Source: JACCZX01 sp963710675 (GTDB lineage Bacteria; Pseudomonadota; Gammaproteobacteria; Burkholderiales; Burkholderiaceae_F). From it: a DNA stretch of 64,000 bases. The notes beneath the pieces were generated by a model that saw nothing but the letters and a program-made list of their open reading frames with translations, searched no databases and was not told the DNA's origin. The position numbers and the translations under genes are program-made. The stretch lies in contig CAVQBE010000019.1 in the NCBI GenBank assembly GCA_963710675.1, positions 124,001-188,000 of the forward strand. Reading direction: 5' to 3'. This document shows, one piece after another, positions 25,756-34,612 of this stretch (position 1 is its first letter; each line of letters begins with the position of its first letter).

Positions 25756-26550
25756 CTAACTACCCAGCTCGCGCGCGCGCGCGGCGGCTGCCCGAGCGGC
25801 GCGCGCGATCGCCTCATCGACCTTGTCACGGGCAAAGCTCGCAAGCGCTGCTGCGGTAGTGCCGCCTTTCGACGTGACCTTCTCGCGCAGCGTGGCGGCC
25901 GATTCATGCGACTGCATCGCCAAACCTGCGGCACCGGCAAACGTGTGCAGCGTCAGCGCACGCGCCTGTTCTTCGCTGAATCCCATTTCAAGCGCAACCT
26001 TTTGCATTGCCTCGATGAAATAAAAAACGTACGCGGGCCCGCTTCCGGAAAGCGCTGTGACCGCGTCGAGCATCGCTTCGTCATCAAGCCACATCACCGC
26101 ACCGACCGCGCTGAGGATCCTCCCGGCGGCGGCTCTTTCGCCGTCACTTACGCCGGACAGGGCGACCGCCGCAGAGATGCCCGCACGAATCAGTGCCGGC
26201 ATATTTGGCATCGCGCGCACCACGTTGCCGGTGGCAAGCGAGTCGGCAATCGTTTGCGCACGTACTCCGGCCGCGATCGATAACACCAGCGGCCGCGACA
26301 GGTGGGGCTTGATCGACGCGGCGGCGTCGCGCATCTGCTGCGGCTTGACGGCGAGCACGATGATCTCGCTGGGTTGCAGCCAATCCCCCGGCTGCTGGTG
26401 CGTGGTTACTGAATGGCGTGCGTTTAACTCGGCGGCGCGCGCAGCGTCGATTTCCAGCACTTCGATTTCGTCTGGCGTGAACCCGGCTTGCAGCATGCCG
26501 CCGATCAGCGCACCCGCCATGTTGCCGCCGCCGATGAATGCAACCTTCAT
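25756..26550 (-). CDS. proC: Pyrroline-5-carboxylate reductase ProC
   Basis: NAD(P)H-dependent last step of proline biosynthesis, cytoplasmic. The N-terminal Rossmann motif is KVAFIGGGNMAGALIGGML; VRAMPNMPALIRAGISAAVA and ALSGSGPAYVFYFIEAMQKV form the substrate site; VTSKGGTTAAALASF is the C-terminal P5CR signature. 264 residues. The start overlaps the yggS stop by four bases, so they form a coupled pair, an arrangement widely conserved in proteobacteria. The C-terminal tail is Ala/Arg rich. Confidence 0.95.
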   Translation of the reverse strand: MKVAFIGGGNMAGALIGGMLQAGFTPDEIEVLEIDAARAAELNARHSVTTHQQPGDWLQPSEIIVLAVKPQQMRDAAASIKPHLSRPLVLSIAAGVRAQTIADSLATGNVVRAMPNMPALIRAGISAAVALSGVSDGERAAAGRILSAVGAVMWLDDEAMLDAVTALSGSGPAYVFYFIEAMQKVALEMGFSEEQARALTLHTFAGAAGLAMQSHESAATLREKVTSKGGTTAAALASFARDKVDEAIARAARAAAARARELGS

Positions 26551-27269
26551 CGGTTTTTTGCGCGTGCGCCGAAGATCGCGGTGCCGACACGTACCATCGT
26601 CGAGCCTTCGGTGATGGCAGCCTCGAGGTCATCGGACATTCCTATCGACAGCGTATCCAGATTCGGCCCCTGTTCGCGAAGCTGCCGAAACAACGCATGA
26701 GTGAATGCAAAAGCAGCTCGCTGACGTGCGAAGTCGGCTTCCGGAGCCGGGATGGCCATCACGCCGCGCAGTCGCAGCCTCGGAAGACGGGCAACGATGG
26801 CCGCGAGCTGACCGAGTTCGTCGGGGGCGACGCCGCCCTTGGTCGCTTCGCCGCTGACGTTGACCTGTAGCAATACGTTTAGCGGCGGCAGGTTGGCGGG
26901 TCTCTGATCGGCCAAACGCTCAGCAACTTTCGGGCGATCGACCGACTGAACCCAGTCGAAGCGCTCGGCAATCGTGCGCGTCTTGTTGCTCTGAATCGGC
27001 CCGATGAAGTGCCATTCCAGCGGTTGATGGGCCGAGCCGGCGAGCGCGTCCATCTTGTCGACCGCCTCCTGCACGTAGTTCTCGCCAAAGGCACGCTGGC
27101 CGGCTCTGGCTGCCTCGGCGACCATCGTCGCGGGAAATGCCTTGCTGACGGCTAGCAGCCGCACGGATGACGGATCGCGTCCCGCGCCTCGCGCAGCCTT
27201 GGTAATGCGCTCGTGCAATGCACGCAAATTGGCTTGCAAGTTCACGGGCAAAGTCGGCAAACTCAGCAT
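26547..27269 (-). CDS. yggS: YggS/PLPBP family pyridoxal-phosphate homeostasis protein
   Basis: PLP-binding alanine-racemase-fold protein without catalytic activity, which keeps B6 vitamers and amino-acid metabolism in balance. The PLP Lys is in VRLLAVSKAFPATMVAEAAR; other marks are RAFGENYVQEAVDKMDAL, LEWHFIGPIQSNKTRTIAER, SIGMSDDLEAAITEGSTMVR and VGTAIFGAR. 240 residues. Coupled to proC and divergent from pilT across 177 bases, the usual order in Betaproteobacteria and Pseudomonas. Confidence 0.95.
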   Translation of the reverse strand: MLSLPTLPVNLQANLRALHERITKAARGAGRDPSSVRLLAVSKAFPATMVAEAARAGQRAFGENYVQEAVDKMDALAGSAHQPLEWHFIGPIQSNKTRTIAERFDWVQSVDRPKVAERLADQRPANLPPLNVLLQVNVSGEATKGGVAPDELGQLAAIVARLPRLRLRGVMAIPAPEADFARQRAAFAFTHALFRQLREQGPNLDTLSIGMSDDLEAAITEGSTMVRVGTAIFGARAKNR

Positions 27270-27446
27270 TAGGTCAGCAATTGAGTGAGCAAACGAGCCT
27301 AGAGGCTTGTGTTTTCAAGCTATTTCTAGCTTTTTTACGGGAACACCGGGATCATTGCGCGCGCTACGCTTCGGCCCAGAGTGGCTTGGAAGCAGCCGAC
27401 TCTGCCCAGACTCAAAGCACTTTAGCCGAGGCCAACGCCGCCCGCC

Positions 27447-28490
27447 ATGGACATTTCAGAACTGCTCGCATTCTCCGTCAAAAACAAGGCATCGGACCTG
27501 CACTTGTCGGCCGGTCTGCCGCCAATGATTCGCGTGCACGGAGACGTTCGCCGCATCAATCTGCCGCCGCTCGAGCACAAGGACGTGCACGGCATGATTT
27601 ACGACATCATGAACGATTCGCAGCGCAAGCAGTACGACGAGAATCTGGAAACCGATTTTTCGTTTGATCTGCCGGGGCTGGCTCGCTTTCGCGTCAACGC
27701 ATTCAATCAGGATCGCGGCGCGGCCGCGGTGCTGCGGACGATTCCTTCACGCGTGCTGTCGCTTGAGGAATTGCAGGCACCGCGTGTATTTGCCGAGTTC
27801 TCGGGCCGGCCACGCGGCCTGGTGCTGGTGACCGGCCCGACAGGATCCGGTAAGTCAACCACGCTGGCGGCGATGGTCGATCACGTCAACAACAATCTGT
27901 ATGGCCACATTCTGACTATCGAGGACCCGATCGAGTTCGTGCACGAGTCGCGCAAGTCGGTAATCAACCAGCGCGAGGTCGGGCCGCACACGCTGTCGTT
28001 TGCCAACGCGTTGCGCTCGGCATTGCGAGAGGATCCGGACGTCGTCCTGGTTGGCGAGTTGCGTGACCTGGAAACGATTCGGCTGGCCCTGACCGCTGCC
28101 GAAACCGGCCACTTGGTGTTCGGTACTCTGCACACGTCGTCGGCGGCGAAGACCATCGACCGCGTGGTCGACGTCTTCCCCGCGGCGGAAAAAGAAATGG
28201 TTCGTGCGATGTTGTCGGAGTCGATCGTCGCGGTGATTTCGCAGACGCTGCTGAAGCTTAAGGACGGCAGCGGTCGCGTCGCGGCTCACGAAATCATGGT
28301 GGGCACGCCGGCCATCCGCAACCTGATTCGCGAGAACAAAATCGCGCAGATGTATTCGATGATTCAAACCGGCAGCCAGTTCGGAATGCAGACGCTCGAC
28401 CATTGCATGACCGAGCTGGTTCGGCGCAACGTCATCACGGTGGCCGAAGCGCGGCAGTACGCGAAGACTCCCGAATCGTTCGCAGGCTAA
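27447..28490 (+). CDS. pilT: Type IV pilus retraction ATPase PilT
   Basis: Hexameric cytoplasmic motor that drives pilus retraction. Domains: N-terminal PAS-like 2-layer domain (MDISELLAFSVKNKASDLHL) and ATPase core with Walker A GPTGSGKSTTLAAM, Asp box ILTIEDPIEFVHESRKSVIN, Walker B DPDVVLVGELRDLETI, His box ETGHLVFGTLHTSSAAKTID, and the PilT-specific C-terminal AIRNLIRENKIAQMYSMIQT stretch. 347 residues is normal. pilU follows 11 bases downstream. Confidence 0.97.
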   Translation: MDISELLAFSVKNKASDLHLSAGLPPMIRVHGDVRRINLPPLEHKDVHGMIYDIMNDSQRKQYDENLETDFSFDLPGLARFRVNAFNQDRGAAAVLRTIPSRVLSLEELQAPRVFAEFSGRPRGLVLVTGPTGSGKSTTLAAMVDHVNNNLYGHILTIEDPIEFVHESRKSVINQREVGPHTLSFANALRSALREDPDVVLVGELRDLETIRLALTAAETGHLVFGTLHTSSAAKTIDRVVDVFPAAEKEMVRAMLSESIVAVISQTLLKLKDGSGRVAAHEIMVGTPAIRNLIRENKIAQMYSMIQTGSQFGMQTLDHCMTELVRRNVITVAEARQYAKTPESFAG

Positions 28491-28501
28491 AGCGAGAACT
28501 A

Positions 28502-29644
28502 ATGGAACGCGATCAGGCAACACGGTTCGTACATGATCTGCTGCGGCTACTGCTCAGCAAAAAAGGCTCGGACTTGTTTCTCACTGCCGAGTTTCCACCG
28601 GCTTTCAAGATCGACGGCCGCGTCTTGCCGGTCTCGAATCAGCCGTTGACAGGGCAGCACACCAGTGAGTTGGTGCGCGCGATCATGAACGATCGGCAGG
28701 CAGCTGAGTTCGAGAAGACCAAAGAGTGTCAATTCGCGATCAACCCAACCAGCATCGGGCGCTTTCGCGTTTCGTCATTTATTCAGCAAGGCAAGGTGGG
28801 CATCGTGTTCCGTGTGATTGCGGACCACATCCCGACCAGCGACGAGCTGAATTTGCCGGCGATTGTCAACGAGCTTGCAATGGCAAAGCGTGGAATCGTC
28901 CTTGTGGTCGGCGCAACTGGCTCCGGCAAATCGACCACGCTGGCTGCGATGACGGGGTATCGCAACGAGAACAGCAATGGGCACATCATCACGATCGAGG
29001 ACCCGATCGAGTATGTGCACCCGCATAAGAACTGCATCATTACGCAGCGCGAAGTCGGCGTTGACTGCGAGAGCTGGGCGGTCGCGCTGAAGAACACGCT
29101 ACGCCAGGCTCCCGATGTCATCCTGATCGGCGAGGTTCGTGATCGCGATGCAATGGATCACGCAATTGCATTTGCCGAAACGGGGCACTTGGTGATGTGC
29201 ACATTGCACGCCAATTCGACCAACCAAGCACTCGACCGGATCATCAACTTTTTCCCGGAAGAGCGGCGTCCGCAGTTGTTAATGGACCTCTCGCTCAATC
29301 TGCGTGCGTCGATCGCGCAACGCCTGATCCCGTTTAAGGATCGCAAGGGAAGAATTCCCGCGGTTGAGATCATGCTGAATTCGCCGTTGATCGCCGATTT
29401 GATCTTCAAGCAGGAAATCCACGAGATCAAGGAAGTGATGAAACGCTCGCGCGAGCAGGGCATGCAGACGTTCGATCAGTGTCTGTATGACCTGCACGAG
29501 ACCGAGCAGATTTCGTACGAAGACGCACTACGCAATGCCGATTCGGTCAACGACGTGCGGCTGAACATCAAGCTGAACAGCAAGCTCTATGGTGGTGTGG
29601 CCGGTATCCACAAGGGTATCGAGCACATGGGTCTGACCGGGTAA
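28502..29644 (+). CDS. pilU: Type IV pilus retraction ATPase PilU
   Basis: Accessory retraction ATPase that works with PilT. Start at ATG 28502 (MERDQATRFVHDLLRLLLSK). The ATPase core has GATGSGKSTTLAAM, HIITIEDPIEYVHPHKNCII, DVILIGEVRDRDAM and ETGHLVMCTLHANSTNQALD. The longer C-terminus (HETEQISYEDALRNADSVND) and PilU-typical IITQREVGVDCESW separate it from PilT. 380 residues. Confidence 0.96.
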   Translation: MERDQATRFVHDLLRLLLSKKGSDLFLTAEFPPAFKIDGRVLPVSNQPLTGQHTSELVRAIMNDRQAAEFEKTKECQFAINPTSIGRFRVSSFIQQGKVGIVFRVIADHIPTSDELNLPAIVNELAMAKRGIVLVVGATGSGKSTTLAAMTGYRNENSNGHIITIEDPIEYVHPHKNCIITQREVGVDCESWAVALKNTLRQAPDVILIGEVRDRDAMDHAIAFAETGHLVMCTLHANSTNQALDRIINFFPEERRPQLLMDLSLNLRASIAQRLIPFKDRKGRIPAVEIMLNSPLIADLIFKQEIHEIKEVMKRSREQGMQTFDQCLYDLHETEQISYEDALRNADSVNDVRLNIKLNSKLYGGVAGIHKGIEHMGLTG

Positions 29645-29662
29645 GAAGCGCTCCTCGTACGC

Positions 29663-29726
29663 GCGAGCCTGCGGCTCGCACGTGCACTCATCGCAGTTAG
29701 TTTCGCGCCGCTCCTCCGGGAGCGGC
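29663..29726. terminator. Two GC-rich hairpins between pilU and the CBS gene
   Basis: GCGAGCC-TGC-GGCTCGC (29663-29679) and GCCGCTCC-tccg-GGAGCGGC (29707-29726) lie between the convergent genes. Neither has a clear T run. They probably end transcription from pilU and perhaps from the opposite side. Confidence 0.45.
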
Positions 29727-29785
29727 CGCGCGGAGCGATGCAGCGCAGATCCAGGTGCGTGGTCGCTCGTGCGCCGCTACGGTCA

Positions 29786-30199
29786 CTAACCCGGCATTGA
29801 GATGTCGCGCAACGTTTCGTCGACATCGTCTTCCTCCTCCAGCGCGATGTCGCCGAGCGCGACGATGCCCACCAGCTGGCGGTCCCGATCGACGACCGGA
29901 ATGCGGCGGACCTGAGCGTCTGACATTTGTTGCAGAACGTCGTCGATTGAGTCGGTATCGGTGCACCAGATCACGTCATCGGTCATCACTTCACTGACCG
30001 GAGTCTCTGCACTTTTACCCTCAGCCACGGCGCGTACGGTGATGTCGCGGTCTGTGATCATGCCGACCAACTTGCGGCCGTCGCACACCGGCAATGAACC
30101 CACGTCCAGATCGGCCATCGCACGGGCTGCGTCGCGCAAGGTTTCCTCCGGCCGCACTACCTCGACGTCGGGTGTCATAACTTCGGCAATTGTTTGCAT
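29786..30199 (-). CDS. Tandem CBS domain protein
   Basis: 137-residue protein made only of a CBS pair (Bateman module), which binds adenine nucleotides or S-adenosyl compounds. First CBS about 1-60 (VMTPDVEVVRPEETLRDAAR, LPVCDGRKLVGMITDRDITV); second about 65-125 (VMTDDVIWCTDTDSIDDVLQ, RRIPVVDRDRQLVGIVALGD). Acidic tail. No enzymatic domain, so a stress-linked regulatory role is inferred; similar stand-alone CBS proteins are common in Burkholderiales. Downstream of the small Cys-rich gene in the same direction. Confidence 0.88.
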   Translation of the reverse strand: MQTIAEVMTPDVEVVRPEETLRDAARAMADLDVGSLPVCDGRKLVGMITDRDITVRAVAEGKSAETPVSEVMTDDVIWCTDTDSIDDVLQQMSDAQVRRIPVVDRDRQLVGIVALGDIALEEEDDVDETLRDISMPG

Positions 30200-30233
30200 C
30201 TGCTTTCCTTAGGTTGGGAAACGTTATCGCGAC

Positions 30234-30437
30234 TCAGGCGCCGCCGACGCCTTCGGTCACCTTGCCGCTGCCTTCGCAGTCGGTGCAGGTGTGACCATCG
30301 ACGCGGCCTGTACCGCCGCACATGCGGCACACGTTCTCTCCCGTCCCGGGCGTTCCCGCGCGGGCCTCATCGCCGGGGGACATCTCGGGCGGAAGCCGAG
30401 GTGAGCCTGCATGAATGGTTGGCGGCTTGGAGTTCAT
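30234..30437 (-). CDS. Small zinc-ribbon-like protein with DnaJ-type CxxCxGxG repeats (67 aa)
   Basis: Short protein with a Pro/Gly-rich N-terminus (MNSKPPTIHAGSPRLPPEMS) and two Cys-rich motifs, CRMCGGTGRV and CTDCEGSGKV. These match the CxxCxGxG repeats that bind zinc in DnaJ and in tryptophan RNA-binding attenuation protein inhibitor-like proteins, so a single four-Cys zinc site is likely. The function is unknown. It shares a 79-base divergent spacer with the glutathione peroxidase gene and precedes the CBS gene, suggesting a stress-related unit; this is inference. Confidence 0.7.
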   Translation of the reverse strand: MNSKPPTIHAGSPRLPPEMSPGDEARAGTPGTGENVCRMCGGTGRVDGHTCTDCEGSGKVTEGVGGA

Positions 30438-30516
30438 GGAGTTCTAGTGCGGGTGGAGCAAGGAGCGTTCCTTGTTGAGCTTTACACTGGTTATCCAAGG
30501 CAACTGGAGAACGGCG

Positions 30517-31002
30517 ATGGGTTCTGTCTACGACTTTTCTGCGAAAACGATCGACGGCAAGTCGCGCACGCTTTCCGACTTCAAAGGCAAGGTGCTGTTG
30601 GTCGTCAACACGGCGAGCCAGTGCGGCTTCACGCCACAGTACAAGGGACTTGAGGCGCTTTACAAGAAGTATTCAGATCGCGGGTTCGCGGTGTTGGGCT
30701 TTCCAAGCAATCAGTTCGGTCAGCAGGAGCCCGGACCCGATACTGAGATCGCTGAGTTCTGCGAAATGAATTTCGGCGTGACGTTTCCGATGTTCTCGAA
30801 GGTCGACGTCAATGGTCCGACCGCTCACCCGTTGTACAAGTATCTGACGTCGGAGAAAAAGGGGTTGCTTGGCTCAGAGGGAATCAAATGGAATTTCACC
30901 AAGTTCTTGATTGGGAAAGACGGCGCTGTGATTGATCGTTACGCGCCGACTACCAAACCCGAAGATCTAGAGAAGGACATTGAGCGCGCATTGGCGGCGT
31001 AG
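30517..31002 (+). CDS. Glutathione peroxidase (Cys type)
   Basis: Thiol peroxidase of the glutathione peroxidase family, reducing hydroperoxides. Start at MGSVYDFSAKTIDGK, 161 residues. The catalytic positions are Cys in NTASQCGFTPQY, Gln in PSNQFGQQEPG and Trp in IKWNFTKFL. It uses Cys, not selenocysteine, at the active site (TGC in sequence). Thioredoxin may be the real donor in bacteria. Convergent with rlmL. Confidence 0.93.
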   Translation: MGSVYDFSAKTIDGKSRTLSDFKGKVLLVVNTASQCGFTPQYKGLEALYKKYSDRGFAVLGFPSNQFGQQEPGPDTEIAEFCEMNFGVTFPMFSKVDVNGPTAHPLYKYLTSEKKGLLGSEGIKWNFTKFLIGKDGAVIDRYAPTTKPEDLEKDIERALAA

Positions 31003-31023
31003 GCGGGCTCAGCTTGATTGACA

Positions 31024-32211
31024 TCACACTTCATTCTTCACTGCGGACGCGCGCGGCCGATAGCCCCCGGCGACTAGCTCGAACCTGAAGAATCGGCACT
31101 CGATTGGCCCGTTGAACAGCACCGCCTTGCGTGTCTCCTGCAGACGCATCTGCCTGGGCAGCTGGCGATCCGATGTCAGAAACCACGCTTCCCATCCCGC
31201 GAAGTTCTGCTTCAACCGATCGCCGACGTTGCGCATCATGTCGCCGACCGATGCCGAGCGAGGCGCGCTTTGCTCTCCGTAGGGAGGATTCGTGACGATC
31301 ATCCCGGTTTCTGCAGCAGGAACTGCAACCCGCGCATCGACCGCATTGAACTGCAGGCGGCCGTCGTCGAGCCAGGTTTGCAGGCCCGCAAGCTTGGCGT
31401 TGGCAATGGCTTGATCGACCACGCGTGTTGATATGTCGGAGCCGACCAGATTTGCAGTCGCAGCGTCGGTGATTGCAGCCCGCGCACCGTCTTTCAGCCG
31501 TCGCCATGCGTGCGAGTCGAAACCTTTAAGTCGTTCGAATGCAAAGCGGCGGTCGAGGCCGGGCGGGCGCTTCGCGGCGATCGACGCCGCCTCGATCACG
31601 ATCGTGCCGCTGCCACAGAACAAATCCGCCAGCGGCGTTGACGGCGTCCAACCCGACAGCGCCAGCAATCCTGCGGCAAGGTTTTCCTTTAAAGGCGCTT
31701 CGCCCTTGTCGGCCCGCCAACCGCGCTTGAAAAGCGGCTCGCCCGACAGATCGACATACAGCGTGACAGTCGATGAATCGAGATAGGCGAATACACGCAC
31801 ATCGGGATTGGAGCGATCGATGGAGGGTCGCGCGCCCGTTAGTTCGCGTAGACGATCGACGATCCCATCCTTGATCCGCAGCATTGCGAACTCGAGGCTC
31901 TGCAATGGGGAGCGCGACGCGGTGACGTCGACGCGCAGCGTTTGTTGCGTGGACATCAGGTCCTGCCAACGCACCTCCTGCGTGGCGTCGTACAGATGCT
32001 GCTCACTCAAATAGCCGCGCCTGCCGACTTGCCACAATATGCGGCTTGCCAGTCGCGAGTGAAGATTCGCGGCGTAAGCAATGCTCAAAGTTCCGGTGAA
32101 GGCCACACCGCCGGCCTCGGCTCGTAGCGCCTGTGCACCAACTGCCACGAGCTCATCGGAGAGCGCGGCTTCAAGTCCGCGCGGACACACCGCGAAAAAC
32201 GCGGCGGTCAC
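31024..32211 (-). CDS. rlmL: THUMP-domain 23S rRNA guanine-N2 methyltransferase, RlmL-type
   Basis: SAM-dependent rRNA methyltransferase like the N-terminal half of E. coli RlmKL (m2G2445 of 23S rRNA). N-terminal THUMP (FFAVCPRGLEAALSDELVAV through VTLYVDLSGEPLFKRGWR), then a Rossmann methylase with LADLFCGSGTIVIEAASIAA, GSDISTRVVDQAIANAKLAG and the catalytic NPPYGEQ motif. 395 residues, without the RlmK half, as in many betaproteobacteria. It lies upstream of nothing obvious in its own direction; 49 bases separate it from the isomerase gene. Confidence 0.9.
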   Translation of the reverse strand: MTAAFFAVCPRGLEAALSDELVAVGAQALRAEAGGVAFTGTLSIAYAANLHSRLASRILWQVGRRGYLSEQHLYDATQEVRWQDLMSTQQTLRVDVTASRSPLQSLEFAMLRIKDGIVDRLRELTGARPSIDRSNPDVRVFAYLDSSTVTLYVDLSGEPLFKRGWRADKGEAPLKENLAAGLLALSGWTPSTPLADLFCGSGTIVIEAASIAAKRPPGLDRRFAFERLKGFDSHAWRRLKDGARAAITDAATANLVGSDISTRVVDQAIANAKLAGLQTWLDDGRLQFNAVDARVAVPAAETGMIVTNPPYGEQSAPRSASVGDMMRNVGDRLKQNFAGWEAWFLTSDRQLPRQMRLQETRKAVLFNGPIECRFFRFELVAGGYRPRASAVKNEV

Positions 32212-32260
32212 TTCCCGGCTCGATGCACGACGACTGCGCGCGCCGACCTTTCTGCGCTTT

Positions 32261-32863
32261 TCATCGAGCTAATGCTCGATCGAGAAATTCAAGGCGGTCC
32301 TGTCCCCAGAAGAGCTCGTCCTGATAGATGTAGGTCGGAGCGCCGAACACGTTGCGCATGATGGCTTCCTGCGAATTCTGCACGTATCGCGCGGCCACTT
32401 CGGCCGAACGTGCGTGCGCGAGCAGCGATTCGGCTTCAAGCTTGCGCGCACTGACGATTTCTGCAAGCACGTTCGCATCGCTGATGTTGCGCTCCTCGGC
32501 CCAGACCGCGCGACCACAATCACCGGCGATGTCGAGCGCAGCAGCGGTGCCATGGCGCTCCAGTACGGCGAGGATCAGCGTCGCAGCAGGTTCCGCGGGC
32601 ACTGGAAAGTGCTTGGGTTCAAGCGTCAGTGGAACAGCGAGATGATCGCGCCAGCGCTTGAGCTCCATCATCCGGTACGCCCGGCGCTGCGGGGGCCGGT
32701 CCTTCAACGCAAGTCCGCCAGAGACTGGAAAGACCTTGCCCAGGTCCATTACCCGTAAATTGATCTTTGCCTGATGTCTCGCGCAGATCTCTCGGAAGCG
32801 TGCATGCCCCAGATAAGCAAAGGGCGATACCGGAGTCATGAAGTAATCGACGGTCTTGTCCAT
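32261..32863 (-). CDS. 2-hydroxychromene-2-carboxylate isomerase family protein
   Basis: DsbA-fold, kappa-class-GST-like isomerase of the HCCA family, 200 residues. VDYFMTPVSPFAYLGHARFR contains the catalytic Ser position; GLALKDRPPQRRAYRMMELK, LNVFGAPTYIYQDELFWGQD-type C-terminal signature (VFGAPTYIYQDELFWGQDRL) complete the fold. HCCA isomerase acts in naphthalene and polycyclic aromatic breakdown with glutathione, but many homologues lack those pathways. Only six bases separate it from hemJ upstream, so part of the proA-hemJ run. Confidence 0.87.
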   Translation of the reverse strand: MDKTVDYFMTPVSPFAYLGHARFREICARHQAKINLRVMDLGKVFPVSGGLALKDRPPQRRAYRMMELKRWRDHLAVPLTLEPKHFPVPAEPAATLILAVLERHGTAAALDIAGDCGRAVWAEERNISDANVLAEIVSARKLEAESLLAHARSAEVAARYVQNSQEAIMRNVFGAPTYIYQDELFWGQDRLEFLDRALAR

Positions 32864-32869
32864 ACGCTC

Positions 32870-33292
32870 CTAAAACGGCTTCACGACAACCAGGATGACG
32901 ATCGCGACCAGCAGCAATACCGGCACCTCGTTAAACCAGCGAAACCAGACGTGCGAGTGCCTCACTTCGCTGCGGACGAATTTCCCGTAAAGGACTGCGC
33001 ACCAGCCGTGGTAAGCAATCACGCCCACCACCAGTGCGAGCTTCGCATTCATCCACCCTGCACCCATACCGACGGAGCTCAGCAGCCACATTCCTAGGGC
33101 CAACGCGAGCACCGCCAGTCCTGTCGTGAAACGCAATAACTTGCGCGCCATCATTAATAGGCGCTCGCGCGTCGCGGCGTCGTCAACGGTTGCCAGATTG
33201 ACGAAAATGCGCGGTAGATAAAACAGCCCCGCAAACCAGCTCGTCACGAAGATGATGTGCGCTGCCTTGACCCACAGATAGCCACCGCCCAT
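32870..33292 (-). CDS. hemJ: Protoporphyrinogen oxidase HemJ
   Basis: Heme-biosynthesis membrane enzyme oxidising protoporphyrinogen IX to protoporphyrin IX (HemJ/UPF0093 family). 140 residues with four helices. The conserved His is in LWVKAAHIIFVTSWFAGLFY, Arg in YLPRIFVNL and the Lys in GWMNAKLALVVGVIAYHGW. Seven bases separate it from proA upstream. No hemG or hemY is seen here. Confidence 0.93.
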   Translation of the reverse strand: MGGGYLWVKAAHIIFVTSWFAGLFYLPRIFVNLATVDDAATRERLLMMARKLLRFTTGLAVLALALGMWLLSSVGMGAGWMNAKLALVVGVIAYHGWCAVLYGKFVRSEVRHSHVWFRWFNEVPVLLLVAIVILVVVKPF

Positions 33293-33299
33293 TTCGGCG

Positions 33300-34565
33300 T
33301 CAACTGGTACGCACTTCGCCGTTGCCGAATACGACGTATTTCAGCGACGTCAAACCTTCGAGGCCGACCGGGCCACGTGCGTGCAGCTTGTCGTTCGAGA
33401 TTCCGATCTCCGCTCCGAGCCCGTATTCATAACCGTCGGCAAAGCGCGTCGAAGCATTGACGATGACCGACGCGGAATCGACCTCGCGCACGAATCGCAT
33501 CGCGTTCGCGTAACTCTCGGTGACGATCGCGTCGGTGTGTTTGCTGCCGAACGTGTTGATATGCAAGATAGCGTCGTCGATACCGGGCAACGTCGAGATC
33601 GAAAGAATCGGTGCGAGGTATTCGGTGCTCCAGTCTTCCTCGACAGCGTCAATCACTCCGCTCACCCCTGCCGCTTCGAGGATTGCGCGCGACTCGGGGC
33701 AGCAGCGCAGCTCGACACCTTTCGAGCGGTAGATGCGGCCCAGTGCCGGCAACACTTGCGCAGCGACGCTTTGCGCGACCAGCAACGTTTCCATCGTGTT
33801 GCAGGTGCCATAGCGTTGTGTCTTCGCGTTGTCTGCAATTGCGATTGCTTTGCCGATATCGGCTGCGCCGTCGATGTAGACGTGGCAGATACCGTCGAGA
33901 TGCTTCAACATCGGTACCCGCGATTCGCGCATCAGTCGCTCGATCAAGCCACGACCTCCGCGAGGCACCAGCAGGTCGACATACTCCGGCATCTGCGCCA
34001 GCGCGCCTACGGCAGCGCGATCGGTCGTACCAATCAGCTGCACTGCGTCGGCAGGCAGACCGGAGGCCACGAGTCCGTCGCGGACAATTTTTGCGAGCAC
34101 GCGGTTGCTTTCGATTGCCTCCGAGCCTCCGCGCAGAATCGCCGCATTGCCGCTCTTGATACAGAGCGCCGCGGCGTCGACGGTCACGTTCGGCCGGCTT
34201 TCGTAAACGATCGCTATCACGCCGAGCGGTACCCGCATCCGACCCACTTTGATGCCGCTGGGACGCGGTTTCAATTCAGTGATTTCACCGATAGGGTCCG
34301 AAAGACGCGCGACCTGCTCGACACCGGCTGCCATCTGTTCGATCGCGTCATCGTCGAGCGCTAGCCGGTCGAGCAAGGCGGTCTGCACGCCTGCTTGTCT
34401 CGCGCGCTCAACGTCCAGCGCATTCGCACGCTTGATTTGCTGTCGGCCGTCACGCAGCAGCGCCGCAATTTTCAGCAGCGCCTGATCCTTCACATGACTG
34501 CCTGCCGGCGACATCGCGGCGGATGCTTTGCGGGCTGCGCGGCCGATCTGCCGCACGTCATCCAT
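33300..34565 (-). CDS. proA: Gamma-glutamyl phosphate reductase ProA
   Basis: Second step of proline biosynthesis, reducing glutamyl-5-phosphate to the semialdehyde. I start at ATG 34565 (MDDVRQIGRAARKASAAMSP), giving 421 residues as in E. coli (417). A TTG at 34616 that overlaps the holA stop would add 17 residues. Visible motifs: GVIAIVYESRPNVTVDAAAL, CIKSGNAAILRGGSEAIESN, VPRGGRGLIERLMRES, the catalytic Cys in KTQRYGTCNTMETLLV, and DSASVIVNASTRFADGYEYG. Follows holA in a long minus-strand cluster. Confidence 0.95.
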   Translation of the reverse strand: MDDVRQIGRAARKASAAMSPAGSHVKDQALLKIAALLRDGRQQIKRANALDVERARQAGVQTALLDRLALDDDAIEQMAAGVEQVARLSDPIGEITELKPRPSGIKVGRMRVPLGVIAIVYESRPNVTVDAAALCIKSGNAAILRGGSEAIESNRVLAKIVRDGLVASGLPADAVQLIGTTDRAAVGALAQMPEYVDLLVPRGGRGLIERLMRESRVPMLKHLDGICHVYIDGAADIGKAIAIADNAKTQRYGTCNTMETLLVAQSVAAQVLPALGRIYRSKGVELRCCPESRAILEAAGVSGVIDAVEEDWSTEYLAPILSISTLPGIDDAILHINTFGSKHTDAIVTESYANAMRFVREVDSASVIVNASTRFADGYEYGLGAEIGISNDKLHARGPVGLEGLTSLKYVVFGNGEVRTS

Positions 34566-34612
34566 GACGTCATCGACGTCGGCACTTTCGATCGAACGAA
34601 CGACAGCAGAAT

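Noticed and set aside
30517..31002. Selenocysteine glutathione peroxidase
   Set aside because: The active-site codon is TGC (Cys), with no in-frame TGA or SECIS-like element.
33381..34364. 327-codon plus-strand open frame opposite proA
   Set aside because: Antisense shadow of a highly conserved gene; residues look like the complement of codon bias, with no motif.
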